From PALSA-505 sp963762615 (lineage in GTDB: Bacteria; Actinomycetota; Actinomycetes; Streptosporangiales; Streptosporangiaceae): a stretch of 64,000 nt of DNA. The number at the start of each line of letters is the position of its first letter. Position 1 is the first letter of the stretch. Shown here in pieces: positions 43,077-51,324 of the stretch. Under the pieces are notes generated by a model. It made no database searches. It was not told the DNA's origin and saw nothing but the letters and a program-made list of their open reading frames with translations. The stretch lies in assembly GCA_963762615.1 (NCBI GenBank), contig CAVXLG010000012.1, positions 124,001 through 188,000 of the forward strand, in the 5' to 3' direction. Made by a program: the position numbers and the translations under genes.

Positions 43077-44346
43077 CAGGCCTCGGCTGCCTCGCGGTGA
43101 GCGAACCCGGCCGGCCGCAGCGGTACCAGCCGGCTGCCGTCCAGCCAGCCGTTGAACTCGTTGCTGCAGTGCAGGTTGCAGATCCCGCCGTTGAGGATCA
43201 GGTGGCTCCCGGTGGCGTCGGCGATGAGCGTCAGCGGGTCAGACATCGGGCCGCTCTCCGAGCTGGTGTCGCCCAGGTAGCGCCGGTAGATCACGCCGAG
43301 CAGGCGCCCGGTTGCCGCCGAGACCTGCTCCACCGAAAGGCTGGCCGGGAAGGTCCCGCTGATCTGCGAGTTGCCGACAATCTTGTCGCGCAGCACCATG
43401 GCCGTGATGACCGAGCCGTCCGGGCTGACCAGTGCCTGCGCGAGGAACGTCCGCGGTGCCTGCCGCAGCAGCAGCCGGCCGTCCAGCACGCTGTCGCCCG
43501 GGCGGGCCGGGTTGATGGCCCAGAGCTGCGCCAGGCGCTGCGAGCGCGAGCAGTTCTCGCCGCCGGGATCCGGGTTGACGGCCCGGCACCACTCTCCGAG
43601 CACGGCCAGCTCGCGGGGGCCGGCGGTCCAGGACAGGCTGGCGACGCGGAAGTAGGCGTACCCGGGAGCGGGCGACCCGCCAAGCCAGGTGCGCTGCCCG
43701 CCGGTGCGGGTGTTGATGACGACGACCTGGTCGGACTGCTCGGGGCCCGGGTTCGCGCGGCCGGGGTAGAAGGCCCCGACCGCGATCCGCGAGCCGTTGG
43801 CCGACGCCGCTAGCGCGTCCGCCGCCCAGCCGGGGCGCAGCGTGCCGCCGGGCACCCGCGCAAACCCGGTGACGCGCCCGGCCGCGGTGACCCGGAACCG
43901 GTAGATCTGCTCCTCCCGCACGCCGCGCTCGAACGCGGCGAGGAAGAACGTGCCGTTCGCCGCGGTGGCCAGCGCGGGGGCGACCGTCGACCCGGGGTTC
44001 GCGACCGGCGCCGCCGGGACGGTCGCGACGACCTTGCCGGTGGCCGTCGAGCGGACCACGATCTTCGTGATGCCCAGGTCGGTGGTGACGTAGAACGGCA
44101 GTGGCGCGGCGGGCAGGCGGCCCGGCCCGGCGGGCTGGCGGGTTCCGGACAGCTGGTGTGACACCGCCACCGCCAGGCCGATGACCAGCACCGTGGCCGC
44201 GGCCGCGGCCACGGGCACGGCCCAGGCCGGACGTGCCGCCGGCGCCGCGGGCGCTCCGGCGCGGTGAGGGGGCGCAGGTCCTGCCCGCGGACGCTGCCTG
44301 CCGCGGCGCCCATCGCGTCGGTGAGCCGGTCCAGGACGTCGGTCAT
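43073..44346 (-). pseudogene. Membrane-anchored partner of the ECF sigma factor, frameshifted
   Basis: ATG 44346 overlaps the sigma factor stop (ATGA) and starts MTDVLDRLTDAMGAAAGSVRGQDLRPLTAPERP, a plausible cytosolic head. The frame then loses sense, while another frame (GTG at 44218) gives ARPAWAVPVAAAAATVLVIGLAVAV, a TM helix, then ~350 extracellular residues with beta-propeller-like repeats (DGSVITAMVL, ADATGSHLILNGG). A one- or two-base indel near 44232-44260 joins the two. The intact product would resemble the putative anti-sigma/sensor proteins paired with SigE-family ECF factors. It could also be read as a shortened gene from 44218. Confidence 0.75.
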
Positions 44347-44993
44347 CGTTCCTCCCCGAGCTGGCGGCCCAGCGACTCGAGCCCGCGTGCGGTAGCAGAT
44401 TTCACTGACCCCTGGCTGATGCCGAGCATGGCCGCGACCTCGGCCACCGGCAGGCCGAGGTAGAACCGCAGCACCAGCACCTCCCGGCGGCGGCCCGGAA
44501 GCGCTGCGAGCGCGGCCAGCACCAGCCGCCGGTCCTCGGCCAGCATCGCCGTGTGCTCGGCGGACTCCTGCGTGTCGCGCCCCATCGCAGTACGGGAAAT
44601 CGCGATCCGGCGCGCCAGCGCGCGCCGCCGCAGCAGGCTGCGGCATCCGTTCACGACCGCCGTCCGGACGTAGGCCAGCGCGCTGTCTTGCGCCAGCACC
44701 CGGCCGCGAGTACACAGCCGGGTGAACACGTCCTGCACCACATCCTCGGCGGAGGCACGGTCACCGACCAGGAGCAGTGCCAGCCGGACCAGGTCCGCGT
44801 GGTGCTGCCGGTAGATCAGGGCGAGTTCGGGCCACCCGCCCGCCGCAGCAGCGGCCAGCCGGCCCTGCTCGGTGCCGCTGGCCCGGCCGCCTGCTTCCGG
44901 TGACGCGCCCAGCGCGCCGGACAGTACGTTGTCCACGTCTCTAGTACGCACCACCGTCGGATCGGTTGCCCAGCCGAGGAGCCCTCCTGACAT
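44343..44993 (-). CDS. ECF RNA polymerase sigma factor (SigE-family type)
   Basis: About 216 residues from ATG 44993 (frame to 45020; GTGs near 44954 are alternatives). Sigma2: LIYRQHHADLVRLALLLVGDRASAEDVVQDVFTRL and AYVRTAVVNGCRSLLRRR. Sigma4: LAALPGRRREVLVLRFYLGLPVAEVAAMLGISQGSVKSATARGLESL. There is no C-terminal extension. The SLLRRR/SQGSVKSATARG pattern is that of the actinobacterial SigE family that accompanies membrane proteins with a short cytosolic head. The following gene overlaps it by ATGA and is such a partner, now frameshifted. Confidence 0.9.
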   Translation of the reverse strand: MSGGLLGWATDPTVVRTRDVDNVLSGALGASPEAGGRASGTEQGRLAAAAAGGWPELALIYRQHHADLVRLALLLVGDRASAEDVVQDVFTRLCTRGRVLAQDSALAYVRTAVVNGCRSLLRRRALARRIAISRTAMGRDTQESAEHTAMLAEDRRLVLAALAALPGRRREVLVLRFYLGLPVAEVAAMLGISQGSVKSATARGLESLGRQLGEER

Positions 44994-45251
44994 CCGGCAC
45001 GCGGCAGCAGCCGTCACCAAACGCCGCCGCGCCGGCCATCACGATAGCGGACCGGATATCACCCTCGGAGGGGTGACGACGGCCCCGACGACCCCGGGAA
45101 GCATCGTGGTTGCCGGCGCCCCACATACCGACAAAGAAATTGCCATACTGAGCACAAGACAGCTTGAGGGGGCTGCGGTGCCGGATACGGAATGGGCGCT
45201 GGCCGGGGACGGTCACGCTGCTGGCGACCGACTCCGCGGCGGGCCGGGGTC

Positions 45252-46679
45252 ATGACCAGCGCCGCCGCCGTGCAGGCTCCGGCCGGGTCGCTGCGCAGGA
45301 TGCTGGTGCCGCTGGCGCTGGCTCAGTTCATCTGCAGCTTCGCCGGCTCGAACATGAACGTCATGATCACTGACATCAAGGACGACCTGCACACCACGGT
45401 GCAGGGCGTCCAGGTGTGCATCACCTTGTTCCTGCTGGTCATGGCGGCCCTGATGATCCCCGGAGGCAAGCTGACCGACCGGCTGGGCCGCAAGCGGTGC
45501 TTCACGCTCGGGTTGTCGATCTACGGCGTCGGCGCCGTGCTCAGCGCGGTCGCGCCCGGGCTCGGCGTGCTCATCCTGGGCAACTCGATCTTCGAGGGAG
45601 TCGGCACCGCGCTGCTGATCCCGCCGGTCTACATCCTCACCACGCTGCTGTTCCATGGCATGAAGTCCCGGGCGCGGGCGTTCGGCGTGATCAGCGGCAT
45701 GGGGGGGATCGGCGCCGCCACCGGGCCGCTGATCGGAGGCGCGATCACCACGGCGACCACCTGGCGGCTTGCGTTCGTGTTCCAGGCCCTCATCATCGTG
45801 ATCATCCTGGTGCTCGCCCGCGGCATTCATGATCCGGTGCCCGCCGACCCGCACCGTCCCTTCGACACGGTGGGAGCGATCCTGTCCGCCGTGGGCCTGG
45901 TGGTCCTGGTCGGGGGGATCATGGCAGCTGACCAGAGCCTCGCCCTGATGGCGGTGCTGATCGTGGCCGGAGCGCTGATCCTGGCCGGGTTCTTCGCCTG
46001 GATCCGCAGCCGGGAGCGGGCCGGCAAGGAGGCCCTGCTGTCGACCGGCCTGTTCCGCAACCGGACTTCGAACCTGGCCCTGGTGACCCAGAACGTGCAG
46101 TGGGCGGTGCTGCTGGGCACGTCGTTTGTCGTGTCCGCCTACCTGCAGGTGGTGCGGCACTACAACGCCGTGCAGACCGGGGTGATCTTCACCGCCGCCA
46201 CCGTGGGCATCCTGCTGTCCTCGCTGGCCGCGGGCCGCCTGGCCAGGCGGTACCGGCAGCGGTCGCTCATCCTGACCGGCTTCGTGATCACCATCATCGG
46301 CATCATCGTGCTGATCGTTCAGGTCAAGGGCCACCCCGGCGCCTGGTACTTCGCCCCGGGGCTGTTCCTGATCGGCACCGGCGTGGGCGTCATGCTCACC
46401 CCCTCGGTCAACATCGTGCAATCGGCCTTCCCGGAGAACCTGCAAGGAGAAATCTCCGGGCTGTCGCGCAGCATCTCCAACCTAGGCTCCTCGATCGGCA
46501 CCGCGATCGCCGGCACCATCCTGGTCGCCGGACTCGGCGACCCCAAGCGGGCCTACGGAGTCGCCATGATCGTCGTGGCGTTCATCGCCCTGATCGGCCT
46601 CGGCGCCACCGTCCTGCTGCCTGCCACCGAACCCGCACCAGGAACCGACGCCCCGAGTCCACAGACCAAAATCGCCTAG
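45252..46679 (+). CDS. MFS transporter (DHA2-like, 14 TM)
   Basis: 475 residues from ATG 45252 (the open frame begins at 45192). The first helix differs from classical DHA2 pumps (FICSFAGSNMNVMITDIKDDL). Motif A is GKLTDRLGRKRCF, and GGIGAATGPLIGGAITTATTWR is the motif C/antiporter stretch. It has about 14 helices. Likely a proton-coupled exporter; the MNVMI in place of a D1 acidic residue may alter coupling. It is flanked by a divergent ECF sigma factor and a convergent flippase gene. Confidence 0.9.
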   Translation: MTSAAAVQAPAGSLRRMLVPLALAQFICSFAGSNMNVMITDIKDDLHTTVQGVQVCITLFLLVMAALMIPGGKLTDRLGRKRCFTLGLSIYGVGAVLSAVAPGLGVLILGNSIFEGVGTALLIPPVYILTTLLFHGMKSRARAFGVISGMGGIGAATGPLIGGAITTATTWRLAFVFQALIIVIILVLARGIHDPVPADPHRPFDTVGAILSAVGLVVLVGGIMAADQSLALMAVLIVAGALILAGFFAWIRSRERAGKEALLSTGLFRNRTSNLALVTQNVQWAVLLGTSFVVSAYLQVVRHYNAVQTGVIFTAATVGILLSSLAAGRLARRYRQRSLILTGFVITIIGIIVLIVQVKGHPGAWYFAPGLFLIGTGVGVMLTPSVNIVQSAFPENLQGEISGLSRSISNLGSSIGTAIAGTILVAGLGDPKRAYGVAMIVVAFIALIGLGATVLLPATEPAPGTDAPSPQTKIA

Positions 46680-46713
46680 CCTCGACTCCCGGGTGCGGTA
46701 ATCGCGAGCCTGC

Positions 46714-49134
46714 TCATACGTATTCGCGGCGGCGCATCCAGGCGAGGACGAACCAGCCCCAGACGGGCGGCAGGTAGGCGGTGAACAGCCGCTGGATGAA
46801 CACCGCGGCGACCGCTTGTTCCTGGGGTATGCCGGCGCTGGTGAGCCCGGCGATCAGGCCCGCTTCCACCACGCCCAGGCCGCCGGGCACCGGCACGGCG
46901 CCGCCGACGACCGAGGCCAGCGTGATCACCACGAGTATGGTCGCGATGCTCGCGTGCTGGCCGACCGCGTGCAGCGACGTGCCCAGGGCGGTGGCCACCA
47001 GTAGCTGGGCCAGCACCGAGCCGGCCAGCACGTAGGCGATCTTGCGCGGCTCGGTGGCGATCGTCTTGACATTGGCCCAGATGGTCACCAGGTGCGGCCG
47101 GATCCGGCCGGTCGCCAGCCGGCGCAGCCGCGGCACCAGGGTGACCACCGCGATCGCGACCCCGGCCGCGAGCACCACCCCGACGACGATCCAGACCGCC
47201 TCCTCGCGCCCGCCCGAGCTCGTCGGCGCGTGGAAGGTCCCCGCGGCGAACGGGATGGAGATCAGGAACAGCAGGGTCTTCGCCGTCCAGCTCGCGGTGG
47301 ACGCGATGGCGCCCGAGCTGACCGCCGCCGCCGCGTCGGACCCCTGCCGCTGGAAGAACCTGACCCGGACGGCGAACACCGCGACGTCGCCGCCGACCAG
47401 CGCGGTGAACGTGTTGGAAATCTCCAGCGCGACACACCGCCCGAACGGCAGCTGGCCGGGCACCGAGCCGAGGACCGCCCATGCCTCCGCGACCATCGGC
47501 AGCTGGGCGAGCACCAACGTCAGTGCCACCCAGCCCCAGCTTGCCCCCCTGATGACATCCAGTGACTGGCCGACATCGGCGAGCACCCCGATGATCGCCC
47601 AAACGCCGATCAGCGTGCCGATGCCGAACACCAGGTTGACCCAGCTGACCCGCTTCTCCTCGGCGAGCTTGGGCACCTCGATGCCTGCCGCGCCCGCCAC
47701 CGCCTCGCGCAGCCTGGGGAGCAGGTCCTTGTGCCCGCGCAGCGCGGCTACGGTGACCGGATCAAGCGCCGAACGCTGCAGGTGCACCAGCGCGCCGCGA
47801 ACAGCGTCGATGTCCAGGGCCCGGGCCGCCGCGGCTGCGGTCCGATCGGGTCCCGCCCGCACCGCGATCGCGGCCAGCGCCGCCGCCAGGTCGCCGTCCA
47901 GGCGGGAGCCGGGGGCCGACGACGACGCGCAGCGGAAATCCCGCAGGCAGACCCCGCCGTCGGCCGACACGATGATGGTTTCGGCTCCGAGCGCCCCGTG
48001 CGCCATGCCGGCCGCCCGCAGCCGCAGTACCGACCGCAACATCTCGTCGAGGATCGCATCCGGCAGGGCGGCGGCGTCGGCCTCCGCCAGGGCCCGGCCG
48101 TCCGGCAGCCTGGTCACCAGCGCCGCGTCCCGGCTGGGCCCGAACCGTCCGGCGGCCAGCACCTCCGGCACCAGCACGCCAGCCCGCCCGGCCGTCAGGG
48201 TCAGGTACGCCTCGTGCTCGACCTGCTGCAGCCGGTCGAGAATGAGGGTCGGCCCCGAATCCCGGTACAAGCAGAACCGCCAGAGCTTCGCCAGCACCCG
48301 TGCGTCTGAGGCGTCACGGCCGTAGACCGCCAGTTCGATCGTCCGGCCAGCGTCGTCATGCCCGGTGAGCTTCTCCACCCCCCAGATCTGGCGGGGCGCC
48401 CGTTCGATGCCCTCGACCGTGACGTTCAGGCCGGTGATCCACTCGGCGATCTCCTGCGCCGACGGCAGGCCGAGCGGCGATCCCGTGACCAGGTGCAGTC
48501 CCGCCGCCACGCCCCATCCGAGCGCCAGGCTGGAGAGGGTATTGACCGGCAGTGCCATCCCGTCGATGACCGCGGCCAGCGACGCCAGCGCGACCAGGAG
48601 CGTGACCAGGCGATGCAGCGGCCGGCTCAGGTAGGGCAGCGCGGTGGACGCCACCGCGATCGCGACCGCAAGCTGCGTCACCGGATATCTCGGGTCGAGC
48701 CCGGCCAGCGAGCTCGTGGCCGGGCGGCCCGCCGAGGGCCCGAGGATCTCGCCCAGCAGCAGGCACACGGCCCAGGTGACGACGGCGGCCACGGCGGTCC
48801 ACCGGATCGCGGCCAGCCGCGGGACAAGCAGCCCGAGGATGACCAGGAGCACGATGACGCCGGCCGAGCCGAGCCAGAAGACCGAAGTGACCAGCCAGCG
48901 GATCGCCGCGGGCGGCGGGTTCAGGGCGTGCGTGATCTTCAGTTCCGCGGCCGAGTTGGCCCGCATGACCGGGATCGAGACCGCCACCACGAGGACCGCG
49001 AGCCCCAGCCGGAACGCGTCGGACGCCCGCCGCCGGGTGGTCCCGCCGCCGCGCGGCCCCAGCACGGCGGCCCGCAGCCGCCATCCGGCCCGGCGGTCCG
49101 CGCCCGCCACGCCTTCGCTGGCTACCGAGGCCAC
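46714..49134 (-). CDS. Flippase-like membrane protein (LPG-synthase TM/UPF0104) with internal pseudokinase
   Basis: 806 residues in three parts. Residues ~35-230 are about six TM helices. Residues ~240-465 are a soluble kinase-like domain: AKLW near the ATP lysine position, GMAHGALGAETIIV where kinases have HRDLxxxN, and GGVCLRDF where they have DFG. The catalytic aspartate and asparagine are replaced, so it is a pseudokinase. Residues ~480-800 are eight TM helices of the lysylphosphatidylglycerol synthase TM/AglD family (VVGGAVPVPGGLGVVEAGLIAGL is its signature). It may move or bind a lipid-linked molecule, with the pseudokinase sensing a ligand. Confidence 0.88.
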   Translation of the reverse strand: MASVASEGVAGADRRAGWRLRAAVLGPRGGGTTRRRASDAFRLGLAVLVVAVSIPVMRANSAAELKITHALNPPPAAIRWLVTSVFWLGSAGVIVLLVILGLLVPRLAAIRWTAVAAVVTWAVCLLLGEILGPSAGRPATSSLAGLDPRYPVTQLAVAIAVASTALPYLSRPLHRLVTLLVALASLAAVIDGMALPVNTLSSLALGWGVAAGLHLVTGSPLGLPSAQEIAEWITGLNVTVEGIERAPRQIWGVEKLTGHDDAGRTIELAVYGRDASDARVLAKLWRFCLYRDSGPTLILDRLQQVEHEAYLTLTAGRAGVLVPEVLAAGRFGPSRDAALVTRLPDGRALAEADAAALPDAILDEMLRSVLRLRAAGMAHGALGAETIIVSADGGVCLRDFRCASSSAPGSRLDGDLAAALAAIAVRAGPDRTAAAAARALDIDAVRGALVHLQRSALDPVTVAALRGHKDLLPRLREAVAGAAGIEVPKLAEEKRVSWVNLVFGIGTLIGVWAIIGVLADVGQSLDVIRGASWGWVALTLVLAQLPMVAEAWAVLGSVPGQLPFGRCVALEISNTFTALVGGDVAVFAVRVRFFQRQGSDAAAAVSSGAIASTASWTAKTLLFLISIPFAAGTFHAPTSSGGREEAVWIVVGVVLAAGVAIAVVTLVPRLRRLATGRIRPHLVTIWANVKTIATEPRKIAYVLAGSVLAQLLVATALGTSLHAVGQHASIATILVVITLASVVGGAVPVPGGLGVVEAGLIAGLTSAGIPQEQAVAAVFIQRLFTAYLPPVWGWFVLAWMRRREYV

Positions 49135-49553
49135 AGGCTCCTCCTGCTGCGCGCAGTCGGCCAGACGGCCCGGTTCCCGCCGGGGGCGGCCGCCGCATCC
49201 AGAGGTTATCGTCCACGACCTGGCTTTCCCCGCGGTTAGTGCAGGCGGATCAGGACCAGATCGTTAAGCAAGATCCATGCACGCTGAGCGCCGAGGCCCT
49301 CACAAGTCCGGCAGCGGGCCGATCCAGCGCTCACTGCCGCTCAGTCTCACGAGCGGAGAGCCTGCTCACCTGCGGCTGCAGCCGCCGCAAGCGCATGAGC
49401 GTCCGGGCGGCGGCTGACCTGCCGCAGCCATCGTGGGCTGCGCGGAGAATAATGGTGCCCGTCCCCGAGCAGCGGCGACCGCCCCGGGGCTGCCGGGCGT
49501 GTCCCCGGGCAGCGTCACCGACTCGTCCGGCGACTGCCGAGGAGCTGAGGCCT
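49135..49553. other. Intergenic stretch without a recognisable gene
   Basis: 419 bases between divergent genes. It must contain both promoters but no convincing -35/-10 stands out. Frames are short and unlike known proteins. GAGG at 49545-49549 serves the next gene. Confidence 0.45.
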
Positions 49554-49859
49554 GTGGCTGACAACGAACACAACCGGTTGAGCTCGTTCGCCGAGAAGGC
49601 GCGTTCGGCGCTGTCGAACGCCGGCCAGGAGGACCGGGTCAAGCAGGCGGCCGCGCTGACCAGGGACGCGGCCGCGCGGGCGGAGGAGGCGTCTAAGAAC
49701 GTCACGCGGAGGGTCGCGCAGGAGGACGCGTGGGATGAGTTGCGCGCCGATGTGCAGGTGCTGACCGAGATCGCGCGCGCGCATCACGCGCTGATCGTGG
49801 ACCTGCTCGACCGTGTTGCCGAGCTTGAAGCGCGAACCGGGACCAGCCATGACAGCTGA
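49554..49859 (+). CDS. Small helical (phasin- or coiled-coil-like) protein
   Basis: 101 residues from a GTG with GAGG just upstream. The whole protein is amphipathic helix: LSSFAEKARSALSNAGQEDRVKQAAALTRDAAARAEEASKNVTRRVAQEDAWDELRADVQVLTEIARAHHALIVDLLDRVAELEAR, apart from a short charged tail. The alanine-rich repeats resemble phasin-like or LEA-like helices. It overlaps the next gene by 11 bases. Function unknown; no TM or signal. Confidence 0.65.
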   Translation: MADNEHNRLSSFAEKARSALSNAGQEDRVKQAAALTRDAAARAEEASKNVTRRVAQEDAWDELRADVQVLTEIARAHHALIVDLLDRVAELEARTGTSHDS

Positions 49860-50634
49860 CCTGTCGCTGGCCGAGCTGCGCGCCGATGCCGGCCGCCGTG
49901 CCCCGGACCCGCCCCCGCTGGACGCGGTCGTCGAGGATGCCGGACGGCAGCGGCTGGCCGCGTACTACCTGTACAGCGCGCTGCTTGCCGGCGTGATCGG
50001 CGACGGCGGCCTTGCTCCGGCGGCCTGGCCGCCGGAGCTGGCAGAGCCGATGCGGACGCTGGGCCTGGGCCAGTTCGCGCCGGGAACCGGGCGGGGCCTG
50101 GACGCCCAGCTGACTCCCGCCGAGCAGGCCACGCTGCGCAACCCGGGCCGGCGGCTGGAGTTCGCCCAGCTGCTGACCGATCTGATCAACGGCGGCGCGT
50201 TCGGCCCGCTGTGCGGGGACGCCGACCGGGTGCGCCTCGCCGACCCGGACGGCGGGCGCGGCCAGGTTCTGGAGCTGATCAAGGGCGGGCGCGTCGTAGG
50301 CAGCTGCCCGGTCAAGGACCACTGGGAGCTGGTGGCCCAGCACCTGGCGGGCATGCCGCTGGCCGAGACAGGCAGCGCGCCAGGGTCTGCCGCCAAGGTA
50401 GCGCGGCAGCTAAAGGAAACCGGTATCGCGCACGCGGTCAGCGCCGGCACCGTCCTCGCCGTTCACTTCTACCCGCTCGGCACCGCCGCCGCCGTAGGCA
50501 CCCGGCTGATCCGCGCCCGGATCCAGGCTGGGAAAGACCAGGCTGAAGCGCTTCGCCGGCTGGGCCAGGATCTGCATACGCTGCGCGCCGAGGCCGACGG
50601 CGAGCTCGAGGACCTGCGGGCTGACAGCACGTGA
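49849..50634 (+). CDS. Hypothetical protein (3' end duplicated 6.4 kb downstream)
   Basis: 261 residues from ATG 49849. N-terminal helical part (AELRADAGRRAPDPPPLDAVVEDAGRQRLAAYYLYSALLAGVIGDG), a central region with GGRVVGSCPVKDHWELVAQHLAG, and a C-terminal helical part (AGTVLAVHFYPLGTAAAVGTRLIRARI then QAEALRRLGQDLHTLRAEADGELEDL). No known domain. The C-terminal ~70 codons reappear almost unchanged at 56823-57029. Overlap with the preceding small helical gene suggests a two-gene operon. Confidence 0.75.
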   Translation: MTADLSLAELRADAGRRAPDPPPLDAVVEDAGRQRLAAYYLYSALLAGVIGDGGLAPAAWPPELAEPMRTLGLGQFAPGTGRGLDAQLTPAEQATLRNPGRRLEFAQLLTDLINGGAFGPLCGDADRVRLADPDGGRGQVLELIKGGRVVGSCPVKDHWELVAQHLAGMPLAETGSAPGSAAKVARQLKETGIAHAVSAGTVLAVHFYPLGTAAAVGTRLIRARIQAGKDQAEALRRLGQDLHTLRAEADGELEDLRADST

Positions 50635-50657
50635 CCGGCATGTTGCCCGCGAAAGGC
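50428..50657. repeat. Direct repeat, copy 1 (230 bp)
   Basis: Matches 56823-57052 over 230 bases with no gaps (constant offset 6395) and about eight mismatches by eye. It covers the last ~70 codons, the stop and the first bases after the gene at 49849-50634. This copy belongs to the complete gene. Confidence 0.95.
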
Positions 50658-50760
50658 GGTGAACGGCGCCGGACGAGGACGAAGTGAGACCAGAACTGAG
50701 CCCGGCGTCGCGCCCCGAGTGAAGGTTTCCCGGCGTGCATGATCGGTGGCTGGTGACGGG

Positions 50761-51213
50761 TCATGACTCAGATTGCGGTGTTATCGGCGATCTCGCCAGG
50801 GCCGGGGCGGCGGTGAGGTAAGTGCATTCCGTAGTCGAATCGACCTGCTTTCCGGCGAGCAGCCGGATGATCGAGATGCCCGCACAGCACGGGACGCGCC
50901 GCGCCACGGCCTGCCCGGCCCCGGCAGCCGGCGCCGCGGCGGTCGCCAGCCAGCGGGTCACGACCCGGTCGTCCTCGGCGATCTGATCCTCGATCTTGAC
51001 ATTCAGGCCGGGGTGGGCGCGGCGGCGGCTGGCCACGAGCCTGCACAGCCCCGCGGGCCCGGTCACTACAGTCCGGGTGCAGGGCAGGTTGCCCAGGTAG
51101 TCCGCGGCCACCAGCTCGTCGATCAGCTCCAGCCGCCCCTCGTTCATGACTGCCTCGACGAACAGCCGGACCTTGAGCTTGTTGAGCTCGCTGATGCTCT
51201 CCACCCGCGCCAT
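50761..51213 (-). CDS. SnoaL-like/ester cyclase (NTF2-fold) protein
   Basis: 150 residues from ATG 51213. KLKVRLFVEAVMNEGRLELIDELVAADYLGNLP, GPAGLCRLVASRRRAHPGLNVKIEDQIAEDDRVVTRWLATA is the NTF2/SnoaL ester-cyclase pattern (helix, N-terminal cradle, long curved sheet). It is divergent from the LuxR/AAA regulator with 111 bases between starts, so the regulator may control it. Both lie inside the segment bounded by the 230-bp repeats. Substrate unknown. Confidence 0.8.
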   Translation of the reverse strand: MARVESISELNKLKVRLFVEAVMNEGRLELIDELVAADYLGNLPCTRTVVTGPAGLCRLVASRRRAHPGLNVKIEDQIAEDDRVVTRWLATAAAPAAGAGQAVARRVPCCAGISIIRLLAGKQVDSTTECTYLTAAPALARSPITPQSES

Positions 51214-51324
51214 GCTGGCGACAGCGCCCGCGCTGGCACAAGGGAGGATCCCCCACCGTTTCCCCGCGGGTTTTGCCCAGGCCGTGTCGCCAGCGCGCGA
51301 GGTATCGTCGGATCCGTGCCGGTC

